From NCBI GenBank assembly GCA_020832285.1, contig JAFIFB010000058.1, forward strand, positions 1-62,231: a stretch of 62,231 bases of DNA. The letters are read 5' to 3'. Of the stretch, positions 33,240 through 42,857 are shown one piece after another. Position numbers and translations under genes: made by a program. The notes below the pieces were generated by a model. The model saw only the letters and a program-made list of their open reading frames with translations, was not told the origin of the DNA and did no database searches. The stretch is from Balneolaceae bacterium (GTDB taxonomy: Bacteria; Bacteroidota; Rhodothermia; Balneolales; Balneolaceae). Numbering within the stretch: position 1 is the stretch's first letter; each line of letters begins with the position of its first letter.

Positions 33240-35219
33240 ATGATGCGACGCTATCTCACTTTAGTTACTCTGTTCGTTTTCTTATCCCTGCAATTTCATG
33301 CCAATACATTTGCCCAGGGGTTATCTCCCGATGATGTGGCCAATATTAAAACTGTAAGTGCGGTGGCGATGAGTCCCGATGGTGAATCGGTTGCCTATAC
33401 GCTGAGTGTGCCGCGGAGTGATGACGAACCCGTCGGAAGAAATTACTCTGAACTTTACATCATCCCCGCTGCCGGAGGAGATCCAGTGCTGGTCATTGAA
33501 AAACCGGGTCCGGCGGCTTCTCCGCAATGGGGTGAAGACGGGCGGCTATACTTTATTTCTCAAATTCCGGATTATCACGACCAGGTACAGGTTTATTCTG
33601 TGAACCGTTCGGGTGAAGATCTGCAGAAACATACACAGGCGGAATATGGCCTCAGCAGCTTTTCCTGGAGTGCCGATGGCTCAATCCTTGCATACACTGC
33701 GATGGATCCTGTTTCGGATGAGCGCCGGGAGTTGGAAGAGCGCGGTTACGATATGATCGTGGCCGGGGAAAACCTGCGATATATGCGTCTCTGGATTCAG
33801 CCCCGCGATGGGAATGCTCAAATCATCACACCCGATGATCTCTACGTGTGGGAGTTTTCCTGGTCGCCCGATGGAAATCGCCTAGCCCTTCGTGTTAGTG
33901 ATGAACCGGGAGCGGACATCGATCAGATGTATACCCGGTACGCCGTTATCAACAGTGACGGATCGGGACTGCGAGACGTAATGAGTTCACCCAGAAAAAA
34001 AATGTCGGTGAGCTGGTCGCCCGATGGAGCACGTCTCGCAGTTTTGGCAGGAAAGGTCTACAGTGATCCGCTTCCGCAGCGTATCTGGGTGATTGATGTG
34101 GATGAAGAGGAGAAGAAAGATATCACCCCTGAAAACTGGGAAGGCACACCCGAATGGCTCACCTGGATGGATGAGATGACACTCATGTTCACCGCCGTGG
34201 AACGTTCAACAACCTCAATATTCACTCTGCGAACCGACCGGCAGACGCCAAGCCAAATTATAGGAGGAAGTGAAGAAATTTTCAGAAGTATCAGTCCTGA
34301 CGGATCAAAACGCACATTTGCGGCTTCGGTAAACACCAAATATCATCCCGGGGAAGTGTATGTGGCAGATATACGCCGGGCAGAATTTCAGCGGCTTACT
34401 TACCACAATGAATGGCTGAATGAGCGGGAACTGGGTGAACAATCTTCTATCACCTGGAAGGGCGCCGATGATAAAGAAATGGAAGGAATTCTCGTGAAAC
34501 CAGTTGGTTTCGAAGAGGGTGTGCGCTATCCGCTGGCGGTTCTGCCTCACGGCGGCCCGGAGGGAATCAGTATGAACGGCTGGAACACACGCGCTCTCTA
34601 TCCTGTGCAGGTTTTGGCCAATGAAGGGTATGTGGTTTTTAAGCCGAATTATCGGGGAAGCGGCGGACGCGGAACGGTTTTTGCTTCGGCCAACCATCGT
34701 GATCTGGGTGGTAAAGAGTTTGAAGATGTGCTGCTCGGCATTGACTATCTGGATGAAATTCGGCTGATTGACCCCGATAAGGTGGGTATCTCGGGTACAT
34801 CCTACGGCGGATACTTTGCCGCCTGGGCGGCCACGCGCCACAGCGACCGGTTTGCAGCAGGCATCACCTTTGCAGGCCTCTCCAACTGGATTTCGTTTCT
34901 GGGCACCACCGATATTCCCCACGAAATGAGTGTTGTTCACTGGGATCTCTACTGGTTCGACAATCCCGGCCAGAACTGGGAACGCTCACCTGTTGCCTGG
35001 CTCAATCAAGCTGATACACCTCTGCTGGTAGCTACCGGACTTGCTGATGAAAGGGTTCATCCCGAGCAATCGATCCAGCTTCACCAGTTTCTTCAAATGA
35101 AAGGCATTCCAACGGGATTGGTGCTCTATCCCCGCCAGCCGCATGGCCTTACTGAAAGGGCACATCAGCTCGATTTTATGAACCGTGTAGTGGATTGGTT
35201 TGAGGAGTATCTGAAGTGA
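33240..35219 (+). CDS. Exported S9-family (prolyl oligopeptidase-type) peptidase
   Basis: 659 residues. Signal peptide MRRYLTLVTLFVFLSLQFH ending NTFAQ. The N-terminal part (about 40-390) is a TolB/WD-like beta-propeller with repeated SPDG and WSPDGNRLAL segments. The C-terminal alpha/beta-hydrolase (about 400-659) carries the triad Ser521 in GTSYGGYFAAW, Asp603 in LADERVHP and His635 in RQPHG. It resembles dipeptidyl or acylaminoacyl peptidases acting on short peptides in the periplasm. It is preceded by two repeat elements and followed by a weak terminator hairpin. Confidence 0.93.
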   Translation: MMRRYLTLVTLFVFLSLQFHANTFAQGLSPDDVANIKTVSAVAMSPDGESVAYTLSVPRSDDEPVGRNYSELYIIPAAGGDPVLVIEKPGPAASPQWGEDGRLYFISQIPDYHDQVQVYSVNRSGEDLQKHTQAEYGLSSFSWSADGSILAYTAMDPVSDERRELEERGYDMIVAGENLRYMRLWIQPRDGNAQIITPDDLYVWEFSWSPDGNRLALRVSDEPGADIDQMYTRYAVINSDGSGLRDVMSSPRKKMSVSWSPDGARLAVLAGKVYSDPLPQRIWVIDVDEEEKKDITPENWEGTPEWLTWMDEMTLMFTAVERSTTSIFTLRTDRQTPSQIIGGSEEIFRSISPDGSKRTFAASVNTKYHPGEVYVADIRRAEFQRLTYHNEWLNERELGEQSSITWKGADDKEMEGILVKPVGFEEGVRYPLAVLPHGGPEGISMNGWNTRALYPVQVLANEGYVVFKPNYRGSGGRGTVFASANHRDLGGKEFEDVLLGIDYLDEIRLIDPDKVGISGTSYGGYFAAWAATRHSDRFAAGITFAGLSNWISFLGTTDIPHEMSVVHWDLYWFDNPGQNWERSPVAWLNQADTPLLVATGLADERVHPEQSIQLHQFLQMKGIPTGLVLYPRQPHGLTERAHQLDFMNRVVDWFEEYLK

Positions 35220-35252
35220 CTTTAGCTCAAATAAGAATTTGGGAAAAGTGAC

Positions 35253-35277
35253 TCCCCTCCTTGAAAAAAGGAGGGGA
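35253..35277 (+). terminator. Possible terminator hairpin after the S9 peptidase gene
   Basis: TCCCCTCCTT pairs perfectly with AAGGAGGGGA around a 5-nt A-rich loop, but only three T follow. It is a weak terminator or part of an inserted repeat. Confidence 0.4.
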
Positions 35278-35377
35278 TTTAAGGGTGGTTGTGCCACGGC
35301 CATCCCGTTGGGAAAAACAGGCAACCAGCCAACCATTTTGGTTTTTAGACCTATACAAAGTACTGTAACCACACCCC

Positions 35378-35578
35378 GAGGCTGTCTAAAAAGACAAAAC
35401 CACCTAAAACATGCCTAAATTATTTAGGAAGTAACAAGATCCGATCTTTTCTGACCCGCCCCCGTCCCCTCCCTCCGGCGAAAAACACGCCGCAAGGAGG
35501 GGCGCTCCTTTTCAATACCTTGACAAACTTAAAAATTTTAGGTTTTAAGATCTTGAAACCCACTTCTTGGACAGTCTC
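35378..35578. repeat. 201-bp miniature inverted-repeat element (family A, complete)
   Basis: Termini GAGGCTGTCTAA and TTGGACAGTCTC are inverted repeats with two mismatches. The centre holds a hairpin (CCCTCC and GGCG pairing with CGCC and GGAGGG). An inverted copy of exactly the same length lies at 59743-59943, and half of one at 11731-11823. No complete ORF, so it would depend on a transposase encoded elsewhere. Confidence 0.85.
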
Positions 35579-35664
35579 AGTATTTTTTTACACATTTAAA
35601 ATCGAACTCATGCTTGAGTGAACTGATACAGGTAATTCTTCAATCCAAAACACAGTACCATTAA

Positions 35665-36981
35665 ATGCATAAACCGAATCTCAGATCATCAGACTCCAAC
35701 CCGTTGAAACTTTTTGTCTCATTTCTCAAGCCGGTCATTCGATCAGGGCCGAAATGGGTGTTTTGCCTCCCGCTGTTCGTATTGGTTAGTGTGCTTGCTT
35801 CCTGCCAATCGCTTGAAGACCAACCCTACCCGCATGCGAATGAATCGATTGGCTCTGCTCATCAGATTTATGATGCAGCACTGTCACAGGATCTTGCCGT
35901 TAACACCTATCGCAATATCGACCGGGTTTTCCCATCCCGAAAGGTCCCCCACTCAGAAACTCCGTCAGAACTGCCTTCCTCCGACAGATTGCCTCCCGAA
36001 GTTCATTTTATATTTCAGGATTCAACCTATTCTATGGATGACTATATCGAAAAAAACCGCGTGGCAGCGATGCTGATTCTGAAAGACGGAAAAAAAATTC
36101 ATGAATTTTACCGGTTCGGCAATACCGAACAGACACGCTGGATGTCGATGTCAATTGCCAAATCGATCGTTTCAGCCCTGATCGGAGCAGCCCTTCAGGA
36201 CGGATATATTGAGAGCATAGAAGACCCTGTGACCCGCTACGTTCCATCTCTTGAAGGAACTGCCTACGACGGAGTCTCCATCAGAAATGTAATGATGATG
36301 ACATCCGGAGTTGCCTGGAATGAAGAGTACACAGATCCCGATTCTGACCGGCGGCACCTGCTCGATGCGCAAATCTCTGAAGAATCCGGTGCGGTGATGG
36401 GTGTGATGACAGGGCTGGAAAGGGAACATGATCCCGGAACCGTTTATCGATACAATACCGGAGAAACCCAGATTGCTTCTGAAGTGTTATATCGCGCAAC
36501 CGGAAGGACACTTTCCGAATATTTATCAGAACGGATCTGGCATCCGATGGGAGCTGAGGCCGATGCATGGTGGTGGCTCGATTCGGAAGATGGAGTGGAA
36601 ATCGGCGGGAGCGGGTTTGCCGCAACCCTTCGCGATTACGGGCGATTCGGGCAGTTTGTAATCAGCAATGGAGTGGTTAATGGTGAAGAAATTCTGCCCG
36701 AAAACTGGGTTCAGAAGGCAGGATCACCCAAAAAATTACCTGACGGCACAGAAATAGATTATGGGTATCTCTGGTGGACAGCCGAAACAGAGGCCGGGAG
36801 GCGTGATGGAGCCTTCAGCGCAGACGGCATTTTCGGACAAACGATCTATCTGAATCCCGCAGAAAACGTGGTTATTGTTGTCTGGAGCGCCTGGCCGCAT
36901 CCTACCCAAAGCGGGAAATTCGATTACGACTGGTCACTATATGAAGCAGTGGTGGATTCGATCAGACCGTTAAACCGTTGA
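35665..36981 (+). CDS. Beta-lactamase-fold (class C/CubicO-type) serine hydrolase, probable lipoprotein
   Basis: 438 residues. A long N-terminal leader ends in a lipobox-like LVSVLASCQS, placing a lipidated Cys near residue 48. The catalytic domain has Ser163-Ile-Ala-Lys166 (SxxK) and Tyr263-Asn264 (YxN). The third motif is likely in the DGIFGQTIYL region. Such enzymes act as esterases, D-amino peptidases or carboxypeptidases at the envelope rather than true beta-lactamases. It follows a 445 bp repeat-filled gap. The ATG has no strong ribosome-binding site. The substrate is unknown. Confidence 0.88.
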   Translation: MHKPNLRSSDSNPLKLFVSFLKPVIRSGPKWVFCLPLFVLVSVLASCQSLEDQPYPHANESIGSAHQIYDAALSQDLAVNTYRNIDRVFPSRKVPHSETPSELPSSDRLPPEVHFIFQDSTYSMDDYIEKNRVAAMLILKDGKKIHEFYRFGNTEQTRWMSMSIAKSIVSALIGAALQDGYIESIEDPVTRYVPSLEGTAYDGVSIRNVMMMTSGVAWNEEYTDPDSDRRHLLDAQISEESGAVMGVMTGLEREHDPGTVYRYNTGETQIASEVLYRATGRTLSEYLSERIWHPMGAEADAWWWLDSEDGVEIGGSGFAATLRDYGRFGQFVISNGVVNGEEILPENWVQKAGSPKKLPDGTEIDYGYLWWTAETEAGRRDGAFSADGIFGQTIYLNPAENVVIVVWSAWPHPTQSGKFDYDWSLYEAVVDSIRPLNR

Positions 36982-37121
36982 TAGATAATATTTTAAGGAC
37001 TTTGAAATATCCTTGAAATTGGAAGGAATTTTGTTAGACGATTTTTTGATCTGTCCTAAGAACAAGGAGATCTCTCCATGCACTCGCTCCACTCATCTGC
37101 TTTTGGTTAGAGGCTCATATT

Positions 37122-37165
37122 CTGTCACCTTTTAAAATAGTATTGCCCCGCTTATGGGCAAACTC
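37122..37165. repeat. Partial copy of dispersed repeat family D
   Basis: TTAGAGGCTCATATTCTGTCACC then TAGTATTGCCCCG and GGGCAAACTC match the left part of the family D copies at 59373-59475 and 60078-60196. The right arm is missing. Confidence 0.6.
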
Positions 37166-37178
37166 AACATGAGTAACC

Positions 37179-38660
37179 TCATTCATCCCCGGGAACAATC
37201 AGAACCACCCAGGGACCTGAACCCGGTGCTGAAATGCGAAGATCTCTAGCCGGCTCAACGGCAGTTTCATTGAGCCAGCGGCTGTGAATGATATCGAGCC
37301 ATTTTATTGAATATCCGTTTTTCTCCGGCAGTTCGATAATCACCTCACCCCCATTGGGGAAGTAAACGGCGTACTGTTTTCCTTCCACCGCAAATGCATA
37401 GGCTTCGTCATCTTCTCTGTCTGAAAGCAGGTGGTTTGCCGATTCGCCTTCAAAAAAACTGATTTCGTCACTCAGCATTCTCATGCTTTTCATCTGCGCC
37501 TGAGCATCAGACGAAAGGCCTGAACCATAAGCAAAAAGCGGGCCGCTCCGGTGGAAACGCGAAGTTGCAAATCCGCCAAAGATATTTCTCCAAAGCTTCC
37601 GGGTTCCCTCAATCAGCCCGCCGCCGTGTACTTCACCGCCATAAATTTTAATACTGTTCATTGGGCGCTGGCCATCATCAAGACGTACTGTTCTTACAGT
37701 TTGCGCATTTTCCCAGTGTGTTTCTCCCCGCTGATGATTGTTCTGTGAAATATCCACATAGCGGTACATTTCTGGCTTGTGAAACGTGGCATCGTGCTCA
37801 GGATCCGAGAGGTCCCAGGCATCCCACATTTCGGTCACAAATATCAGCCTGTCGGCCTCTTGTGCACGTGTAAAAAGATGGTACGCCCAGAAATCACTCC
37901 AGTAGGGCGATTCGTTGGTCTCATTGCTGATACAATAGAGCACATTCGGATAATCCAGCGAGATTGAGAGCATTTTATCCACAAACGCTTTTTGATACTG
38001 GCGGACCAGCGGGTTGTCTTCCTGTGAAGTGGTGCTTCGAAAGAACGGATTTTCAAGCTGACCGGGATGGGTTTCAATCACTTCGGGCAGTTTGCTCTCT
38101 TCAGCTGTATAGTTGATGTTGTTTTTTGGGTTGAAGGGATTCAGGTTCCAGGGTGCCCGGGCAAAATCGAACCGGTCCCAAACCTCAATTTGCACGATGA
38201 TATCGCGTTCATACGCCCACTCCATGAAATTTCTGAAACGATTCCAGTACTCATCATTCCAGGTTTCGAGATCATAAAGTCCGTTCTCTTGTTTTCCGAA
38301 GGGCCATTCGTTGCCCGCATCCCGGCTGCTCATGGTATTTCGCACATAATTGCCTCCGTAGCGCACCATCAGATCGAGGTGAGATTCCAGCCCAAACGGC
38401 CAAATATCGGGATGGTTAAAGAGGTTGTCCTGGTCAGTGGCGCCAATCAGCAGAACCGATTCACCTTTGTACTGCCAGTAACGCGGGTTCCCGGCATAAG
38501 GTTGAATTCTGTCGGCATGATGTTCTACCTGTCCGTAGTAATCAAGATGCAGAAACTGTTGATAAAAAGGTGTGGATATGTTTTCCTGAGCGGTTGTATA
38601 CTCTGCCGGAAATAAACTGATCAGAACTATAAAAACCGCTGAAATGGAGATAGATTTCAT
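37179..38660 (-). CDS. Exported glycosidase-like TIM-barrel protein
   Basis: 493 residues with signal peptide MKSISISAVFIVLISLFPA ending TTAQ. The body looks like a clan-A type (beta/alpha)8 barrel: GNPRYWQYKGESVLLIGATDQ, YVRNTMSSRDAG, IIVQIEVWDRFDF, LYCISNETNESP (Asn-Glu, likely acid/base) and LIFVTEMWDAW. A small C-terminal beta domain (EVIIELPEKNGYSIKWLDII, ISAPGSGPWVVLIV) follows, as in proteins annotated with a putative collagen-binding domain. The pattern is nearest to GH140-like or DUF4038-type hydrolases. The substrate is not determinable. It is transcribed toward the repeat-bearing gap. Confidence 0.75.
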   Translation of the reverse strand: MKSISISAVFIVLISLFPAEYTTAQENISTPFYQQFLHLDYYGQVEHHADRIQPYAGNPRYWQYKGESVLLIGATDQDNLFNHPDIWPFGLESHLDLMVRYGGNYVRNTMSSRDAGNEWPFGKQENGLYDLETWNDEYWNRFRNFMEWAYERDIIVQIEVWDRFDFARAPWNLNPFNPKNNINYTAEESKLPEVIETHPGQLENPFFRSTTSQEDNPLVRQYQKAFVDKMLSISLDYPNVLYCISNETNESPYWSDFWAYHLFTRAQEADRLIFVTEMWDAWDLSDPEHDATFHKPEMYRYVDISQNNHQRGETHWENAQTVRTVRLDDGQRPMNSIKIYGGEVHGGGLIEGTRKLWRNIFGGFATSRFHRSGPLFAYGSGLSSDAQAQMKSMRMLSDEISFFEGESANHLLSDREDDEAYAFAVEGKQYAVYFPNGGEVIIELPEKNGYSIKWLDIIHSRWLNETAVEPARDLRISAPGSGPWVVLIVPGDE

Positions 38661-38847
38661 TATATCTTTCTTGTTATGGTTAAGGTCATCGGTGAATGAA
38701 GTGGAAATAATTCTACAAGTATTATCTCGAACAAGGTGTGTAAAAGCGGCAATTTAAACAAGATTCCGATCTATTCTTTCGACACAGAACCCTCATTTTT
38801 ACTATAATGACCACTAAATCCCATGCATCACCATCAATTTCCACTTT

Positions 38848-39711
38848 ATGATTCTTAAACAAAACTTTCTGAATCTGATCTTTCTCATTTTTTTCGCCCT
38901 GGCTTCCCTTTTATTTACCAAGGCCGAACCTGCTTTTTCCCAATCCGACAATACGATCTATCTGAAAATGGATTATCTGAAAGTCCATGCAGATACCACA
39001 CCCAGACAATATCTTGAAATTGAACTTGGTGAATGGAGGCGAATTCACGAACAGCGTATCCGCCTGGGTGTGACGACTGCATGGTATCTCTACAAAGTAT
39101 TTCCGGGCACCGCAGCGCCAGATGGAGACCCTGATTACGACTTTATTACCATCTCAGTATATGAAAACCGGCAACTGGTTGATGATGAGCGTAATACAGA
39201 GGCTATATATCAGGCTTATCCCGGAATAGATCTTCAGGAGCTTTATGACAGAGCCGATGAAGTCAGGATATTTGCTGGATCTGACCTGTGGCTTCAGAAA
39301 GCGGTTAAATCTCCTTATACGGACGGGAAACCCGTGAGTGAGTTTATCACCGTCAACTATTTCGACACGAGGAACGGAAGCGGTAAGCACATAGAACTGG
39401 AAACAGAAATATGGACAGACATACATCACGAGCGAATACGCAGAGAAATTCTGAACAGCGGCTCGCTACTACTTCTGGAGAATCCCGAAAATATTAATCG
39501 CAGTTACGATTACGGCACGATTGATTATTACGACAGCCTCTTTCACCTTCAGGAACCTCTGAGTGCAGAGTTGATTCAATCTGCTCATCCTGATATGACG
39601 GAAGATGATGTAGAAAAGATGTTTGAACGAACCGGAGAGGCAAGAGTCTCACACAAATCACAGCTTTGGAGGCTCGTTGATTCTCTGCACCGTGACTCCC
39701 TGGATGATTGA
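38848..39711 (+). CDS. Hypothetical exported protein with internal duplication
   Basis: 287 residues with a signal peptide ending EPAFSQ. The mature part contains two related segments. In the first, YLKMDYLKVHAD, WRRIHEQRIRLG, DFITISVYE and LYDRADEVRIFAGSDLWLQ occur in order; in the second, FITVNYFDTRNG, WTDIHHERIRRE, DYGTIDYYDS and MFERTGEARVSHKSQLWRL. Each repeat is about 120 residues and resembles a ferredoxin-like alpha/beta unit. I do not recognise the family. It stands between divergent and convergent genes and is probably monocistronic. Confidence 0.7.
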   Translation: MILKQNFLNLIFLIFFALASLLFTKAEPAFSQSDNTIYLKMDYLKVHADTTPRQYLEIELGEWRRIHEQRIRLGVTTAWYLYKVFPGTAAPDGDPDYDFITISVYENRQLVDDERNTEAIYQAYPGIDLQELYDRADEVRIFAGSDLWLQKAVKSPYTDGKPVSEFITVNYFDTRNGSGKHIELETEIWTDIHHERIRREILNSGSLLLLENPENINRSYDYGTIDYYDSLFHLQEPLSAELIQSAHPDMTEDDVEKMFERTGEARVSHKSQLWRLVDSLHRDSLDD

Positions 39712-39863
39712 ACTCTTTATTTCCTGAGATTTTAAAAATCGTTAAATCGGATATCGCCTGAATCGTTCAATCAAAGAGTATGCGATTGGTCCGATTTCAA
39801 AACCAGAGATAGTCGATTTTCTCGAGATAATACCCTCAATTTCTGGCGTTATTCTGAGCTGCT

Positions 39864-40124
39864 TCAAACCGAAAGATTGGCCACAGCCAGGATCAGCCAG
39901 CCCACAGTGATGGTCCACATCATCTGAAGGGGTGTAAGCGGCTTTCCCATCCATCGATACACCAGCCAGGGGATGAAGGCTGCGCCTATTGCAAATAGGA
40001 AATGCCCGATCACGCTTCCCAGCAAACCCAACGGAGTAACTTGTACGGAAGTGAGTACCGAAACAACCACTGTCGCTGCGAGAAGAATCAGCCACCACCC
40101 GATGTAATCACGAATTATTTTCAT
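39864..40124 (-). CDS. Small membrane protein, 86 aa
   Basis: Started at the internal ATG at 40122-40124, giving MKIIRDYIGWWLILLAATVV; the longer frame adds 37 residues of poor composition. Three hydrophobic helices (about 9-28, 33-53 and 66-85) are joined by short loops with a basic RWMGK. Positive charges in the middle loop suggest it faces the cytoplasm. The function is unknown. It diverges from copB. Confidence 0.6.
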   Translation of the reverse strand: MKIIRDYIGWWLILLAATVVVSVLTSVQVTPLGLLGSVIGHFLFAIGAAFIPWLVYRWMGKPLTPLQMMWTITVGWLILAVANLSV

Positions 40125-40316
40125 GACCTTAAGATACACATTTTGGAATATCGAATGCTGAGCATGAAACGTAAGACAGAGCTGAAATCTCTGAATCGGA
40201 CAGTAAGGAGTGAATCCAAAAGTATTACACAACACTCTGATATTCCAATAACGTTTAAACCATTACATATCTTTAGTTTGAGGGGGATTTGAAAAGAAAA
40301 TAACGGAGGCCGAATC

Positions 40317-42398
40317 ATGAATCACCATGAACACCACAATCACGGCGAGCACGATCATCATCACGAAGATTCGTCAGACCGCGGGAATCGGTCAGGCGAG
40401 GAGCTGAGTCACAGCCACAATGGCCACGATCATGAAGGTCACTCCCACCACGATCATCACAAAATGATGGTGGAGGATTTTAAGTTCCGCTTCTGGTGGG
40501 TGCTGACGTTAACGATTCCTATTCTCGCACTTTCACCGATGATCCAGGATTTCCTGGGAGTGGACTGGCAGTTTACGGGTGATACATGGATTCTGGCTGC
40601 CCTCTCTTCTGTGGTCTATTTCTTTGGCGGCTGGCCGTTTCTTTCCGGGCTGATCGATGAGCTGAAGAAAAAGCAGCCGGGCATGATGACCCTGATCGCC
40701 CTGGCGATTACCGTAGCCTATGTGTACAGCACGGCTGTCGTTTTGGGCTTCGACGGACACCTCCTCTATTGGGAGCTCTCTACACTGGTAGCCATTATGC
40801 TGCTGGGTCACTGGGTGGAGATGCGGTCGGTGATGAGCGCTTCGGCAGCCCTGGAAAAACTGGCGGAACTGCTGCCGGGTAAGGCACACCGCGTGAAGGA
40901 AGATGGGTCTACTGAAGATGTACCGGTTGAGGAGCTTAAGAAAGGAGATGAAGTCCTCATCAAACCGGGCGAAAAAATTCCGGCGGATGGCATTGTTGTA
41001 AAAGGTGAATCGAGTGTGAATGAAGCGATGCTGACCGGAGAGTCGAAACCGGTGAGCAAGGCGAAAGAGGATGAGGTGATCGGCGGATCTGTGAATGGTG
41101 AAGGCTCACTTACGGTCGAGATCAACAAGACCGGCGATGAGTCGTTTCTGTCGCAGGTAGTGGAACTGGTTCGGCAGGCGCAGGAGAGTAAATCCAAAAC
41201 ACAGGATCTGGCAAACCGTGCGGCCTTCTGGCTAACCATTGTGGCCATTTCAGCCGGTGCTTTAACCTTTATGGCGTGGTCGCTCTTTACCGGACAGGAG
41301 CTCAGCTTTACGATGAACCGTACCGTTACGGTGATGATCATCGCCTGTCCGCACGCCCTGGGGCTGGCCATTCCGCTGGTGGTGGCGGTCTCCACAAGCC
41401 TGGCCGCAACCAACGGATTCCTGATTCGTAACCGTGTTGCCTTTGAACAGGCCCGAAACCTGCAGGCGGTCATTTTTGATAAAACCGGAACGCTCACCCA
41501 TGGCACGTTTACCGTCACCGATATTCTCAATTTCAATGATGAGTATTCCGATGAGGAGATCCTGACATTTGCCGCCTCTCTTGAAACCAACTCGGAGCAT
41601 CCGCTGGCCAAAGGAATTCTTGAGAAGGCCGGGGATGATGTTCCCGAACCGGAAGAGTTCAACTCAATCACCGGTAAAGGGATTGAGGGCGTGGTGAAAG
41701 GAAAGGACGTGAAGGTGGTGAGTCCGGGTTATGTCCATGAGCAGGAGATGGAGTACACCACAGACCAGGTTGAGGAGATTTCCTCTCAGGGCAAAACGGT
41801 GGTATTTGTGATTATTGAGGACAAGCTCTGTGGAGCCATTGCACTGGGTGATGAGATACGGGAGGAGTCGCGACAGGCGATCCGGCAGCTCCATGAAATG
41901 GGCCTCGAGTGTGTGATGCTTACGGGTGATAACCTCCAGACCGCTGAATATGTAGCAAAAGAGCTGGGAATCGACCAGGTGTTTGCCGAGGTTCTGCCGG
42001 ATGAGAAAGCAGACAAGGTGAAGGAGGTTCAGCAGCAGGGAAAGCTGGTGGCGATGACCGGCGACGGCGTAAACGATGCACCTGCCCTTGCACAGGCTGA
42101 TGTGGGAATCGCCATCGGGGCTGGATCGGACGTAGCCGTGGAAACCGGAGATATCGTACTGGTAAAAAACAACCCGAAAGATGTGGTAAACCTGATCAAA
42201 CTGTCAAAAGCCACCTACAGTAAGATGGTGCAAAACCTGATCTGGGCTACTGGTTACAACGTAGTTGCCATACCTCTTGCTGCCGGTGTGCTGTTTGCAT
42301 GGGGAATCATTTTAAGTCCCGCGGTGGGTGCAGTTCTGATGTCGGCCAGTACGGTGATTGTGGCGATTAATGCGCGGTTGTTGAAGATGGATGAGTGA
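40317..42398 (+). CDS. copB: P1B-type copper-transporting ATPase (CopB type, CPH motif)
   Basis: 693 residues. A His/Asp-rich cytoplasmic N-terminus (HEHHNHGEHDHHHEDSS) replaces the usual CXXC metal-binding domain. Eight membrane helices include the transmembrane metal motif Cys344-Pro-His346 in IIACPHALGLAIP, defining the CPH (P1B-3, CopB) group that exports Cu or Ag. The actuator has MLTGES, the phosphorylation site is Asp388 in DKTGTLTHG, and TGDGVNDAPAL closes the P domain. A strong ribosome-binding site, GGAGG (40305-40309), lies 7 nt before the ATG, unusual in this window and predicting high translation. Confidence 0.95.
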   Translation: MNHHEHHNHGEHDHHHEDSSDRGNRSGEELSHSHNGHDHEGHSHHDHHKMMVEDFKFRFWWVLTLTIPILALSPMIQDFLGVDWQFTGDTWILAALSSVVYFFGGWPFLSGLIDELKKKQPGMMTLIALAITVAYVYSTAVVLGFDGHLLYWELSTLVAIMLLGHWVEMRSVMSASAALEKLAELLPGKAHRVKEDGSTEDVPVEELKKGDEVLIKPGEKIPADGIVVKGESSVNEAMLTGESKPVSKAKEDEVIGGSVNGEGSLTVEINKTGDESFLSQVVELVRQAQESKSKTQDLANRAAFWLTIVAISAGALTFMAWSLFTGQELSFTMNRTVTVMIIACPHALGLAIPLVVAVSTSLAATNGFLIRNRVAFEQARNLQAVIFDKTGTLTHGTFTVTDILNFNDEYSDEEILTFAASLETNSEHPLAKGILEKAGDDVPEPEEFNSITGKGIEGVVKGKDVKVVSPGYVHEQEMEYTTDQVEEISSQGKTVVFVIIEDKLCGAIALGDEIREESRQAIRQLHEMGLECVMLTGDNLQTAEYVAKELGIDQVFAEVLPDEKADKVKEVQQQGKLVAMTGDGVNDAPALAQADVGIAIGAGSDVAVETGDIVLVKNNPKDVVNLIKLSKATYSKMVQNLIWATGYNVVAIPLAAGVLFAWGIILSPAVGAVLMSASTVIVAINARLLKMDE

Positions 42399-42561
42399 GT
42401 AGGGAGAAGTGAAAAGTGAAAGGTGAAAAGTGGAGTTTTAAATCTGAGCAGATGACGGGAGATTCCTGCCGATTTTTTTCCGAATATGGATCCTTTGGAA
42501 CTGATGGCCGGTTTTGTATGAGAATTAGCAAATACGTATGTTTAAATAAGCACGTATAGTT

Positions 42562-42780
42562 ATGAAAAAGAAACTCACCCTTACCGTTCAAGAGGATGTA
42601 ATCAAATATGCCAAACGCCAGGCTAAAAGGCGGGGTATATCCGTATCACAAATGTTTGAAGAAGTAATCGGAAAAGAAGAGATCAACGAAATTGAAACAG
42701 AACCCCAGCGAGCAGCCAAAAGATTATTAGAGAGACTGGAGAAGACCGAAAGCATCGAAACAAAAGATGATAAAAAACTG
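42562..42780 (+). pseudogene. Antitoxin of DUF6364 type, 3' end lost
   Basis: The first 73 residues (MKKKLTLTVQEDVIKYAKRQ, then KRRGISVSQMFEEVIGKEE and RLLERLEKTESIETKDDKKL) look like a DUF6364 antitoxin, which normally ends about ten residues later and precedes a PIN toxin. At an A-rich run near 42772-42780 the frame instead continues to 43032 through antisense sequence of a vapC remnant and vapB. The 156-residue ORF is therefore chimeric. It overlaps tail to tail with the vapC fragment. Confidence 0.7.
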
Positions 42781-42846
42781 AATCGCTTGTTTCTTTCCCC
42801 GAAGATATTCTATGATAACGTCTGTATCGAAGAGATAACGGGCCAT
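42772..42846 (-). pseudogene. vapC PIN-domain toxin, only the first 25 codons remain
   Basis: After the vapB stop, an ATG at 42844-42846 starts MARYLFDTDVIIEYLRGKKQ and AIQFF, the N-terminus of a PIN ribonuclease with the first active-site Asp (DTD). After about residue 25 the frame runs into the antisense strand of the DUF6364 antitoxin and stops at 42727. The toxin is clearly non-functional. Confidence 0.7.
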
Positions 42847-42857
42847 GCGGTTTTTAC

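Noticed and set aside
40808-41671. 287-aa minus-strand ORF inside copB
   Set aside because: Antisense shadow of the P-type ATPase, Ser/Thr-rich, with no motifs.
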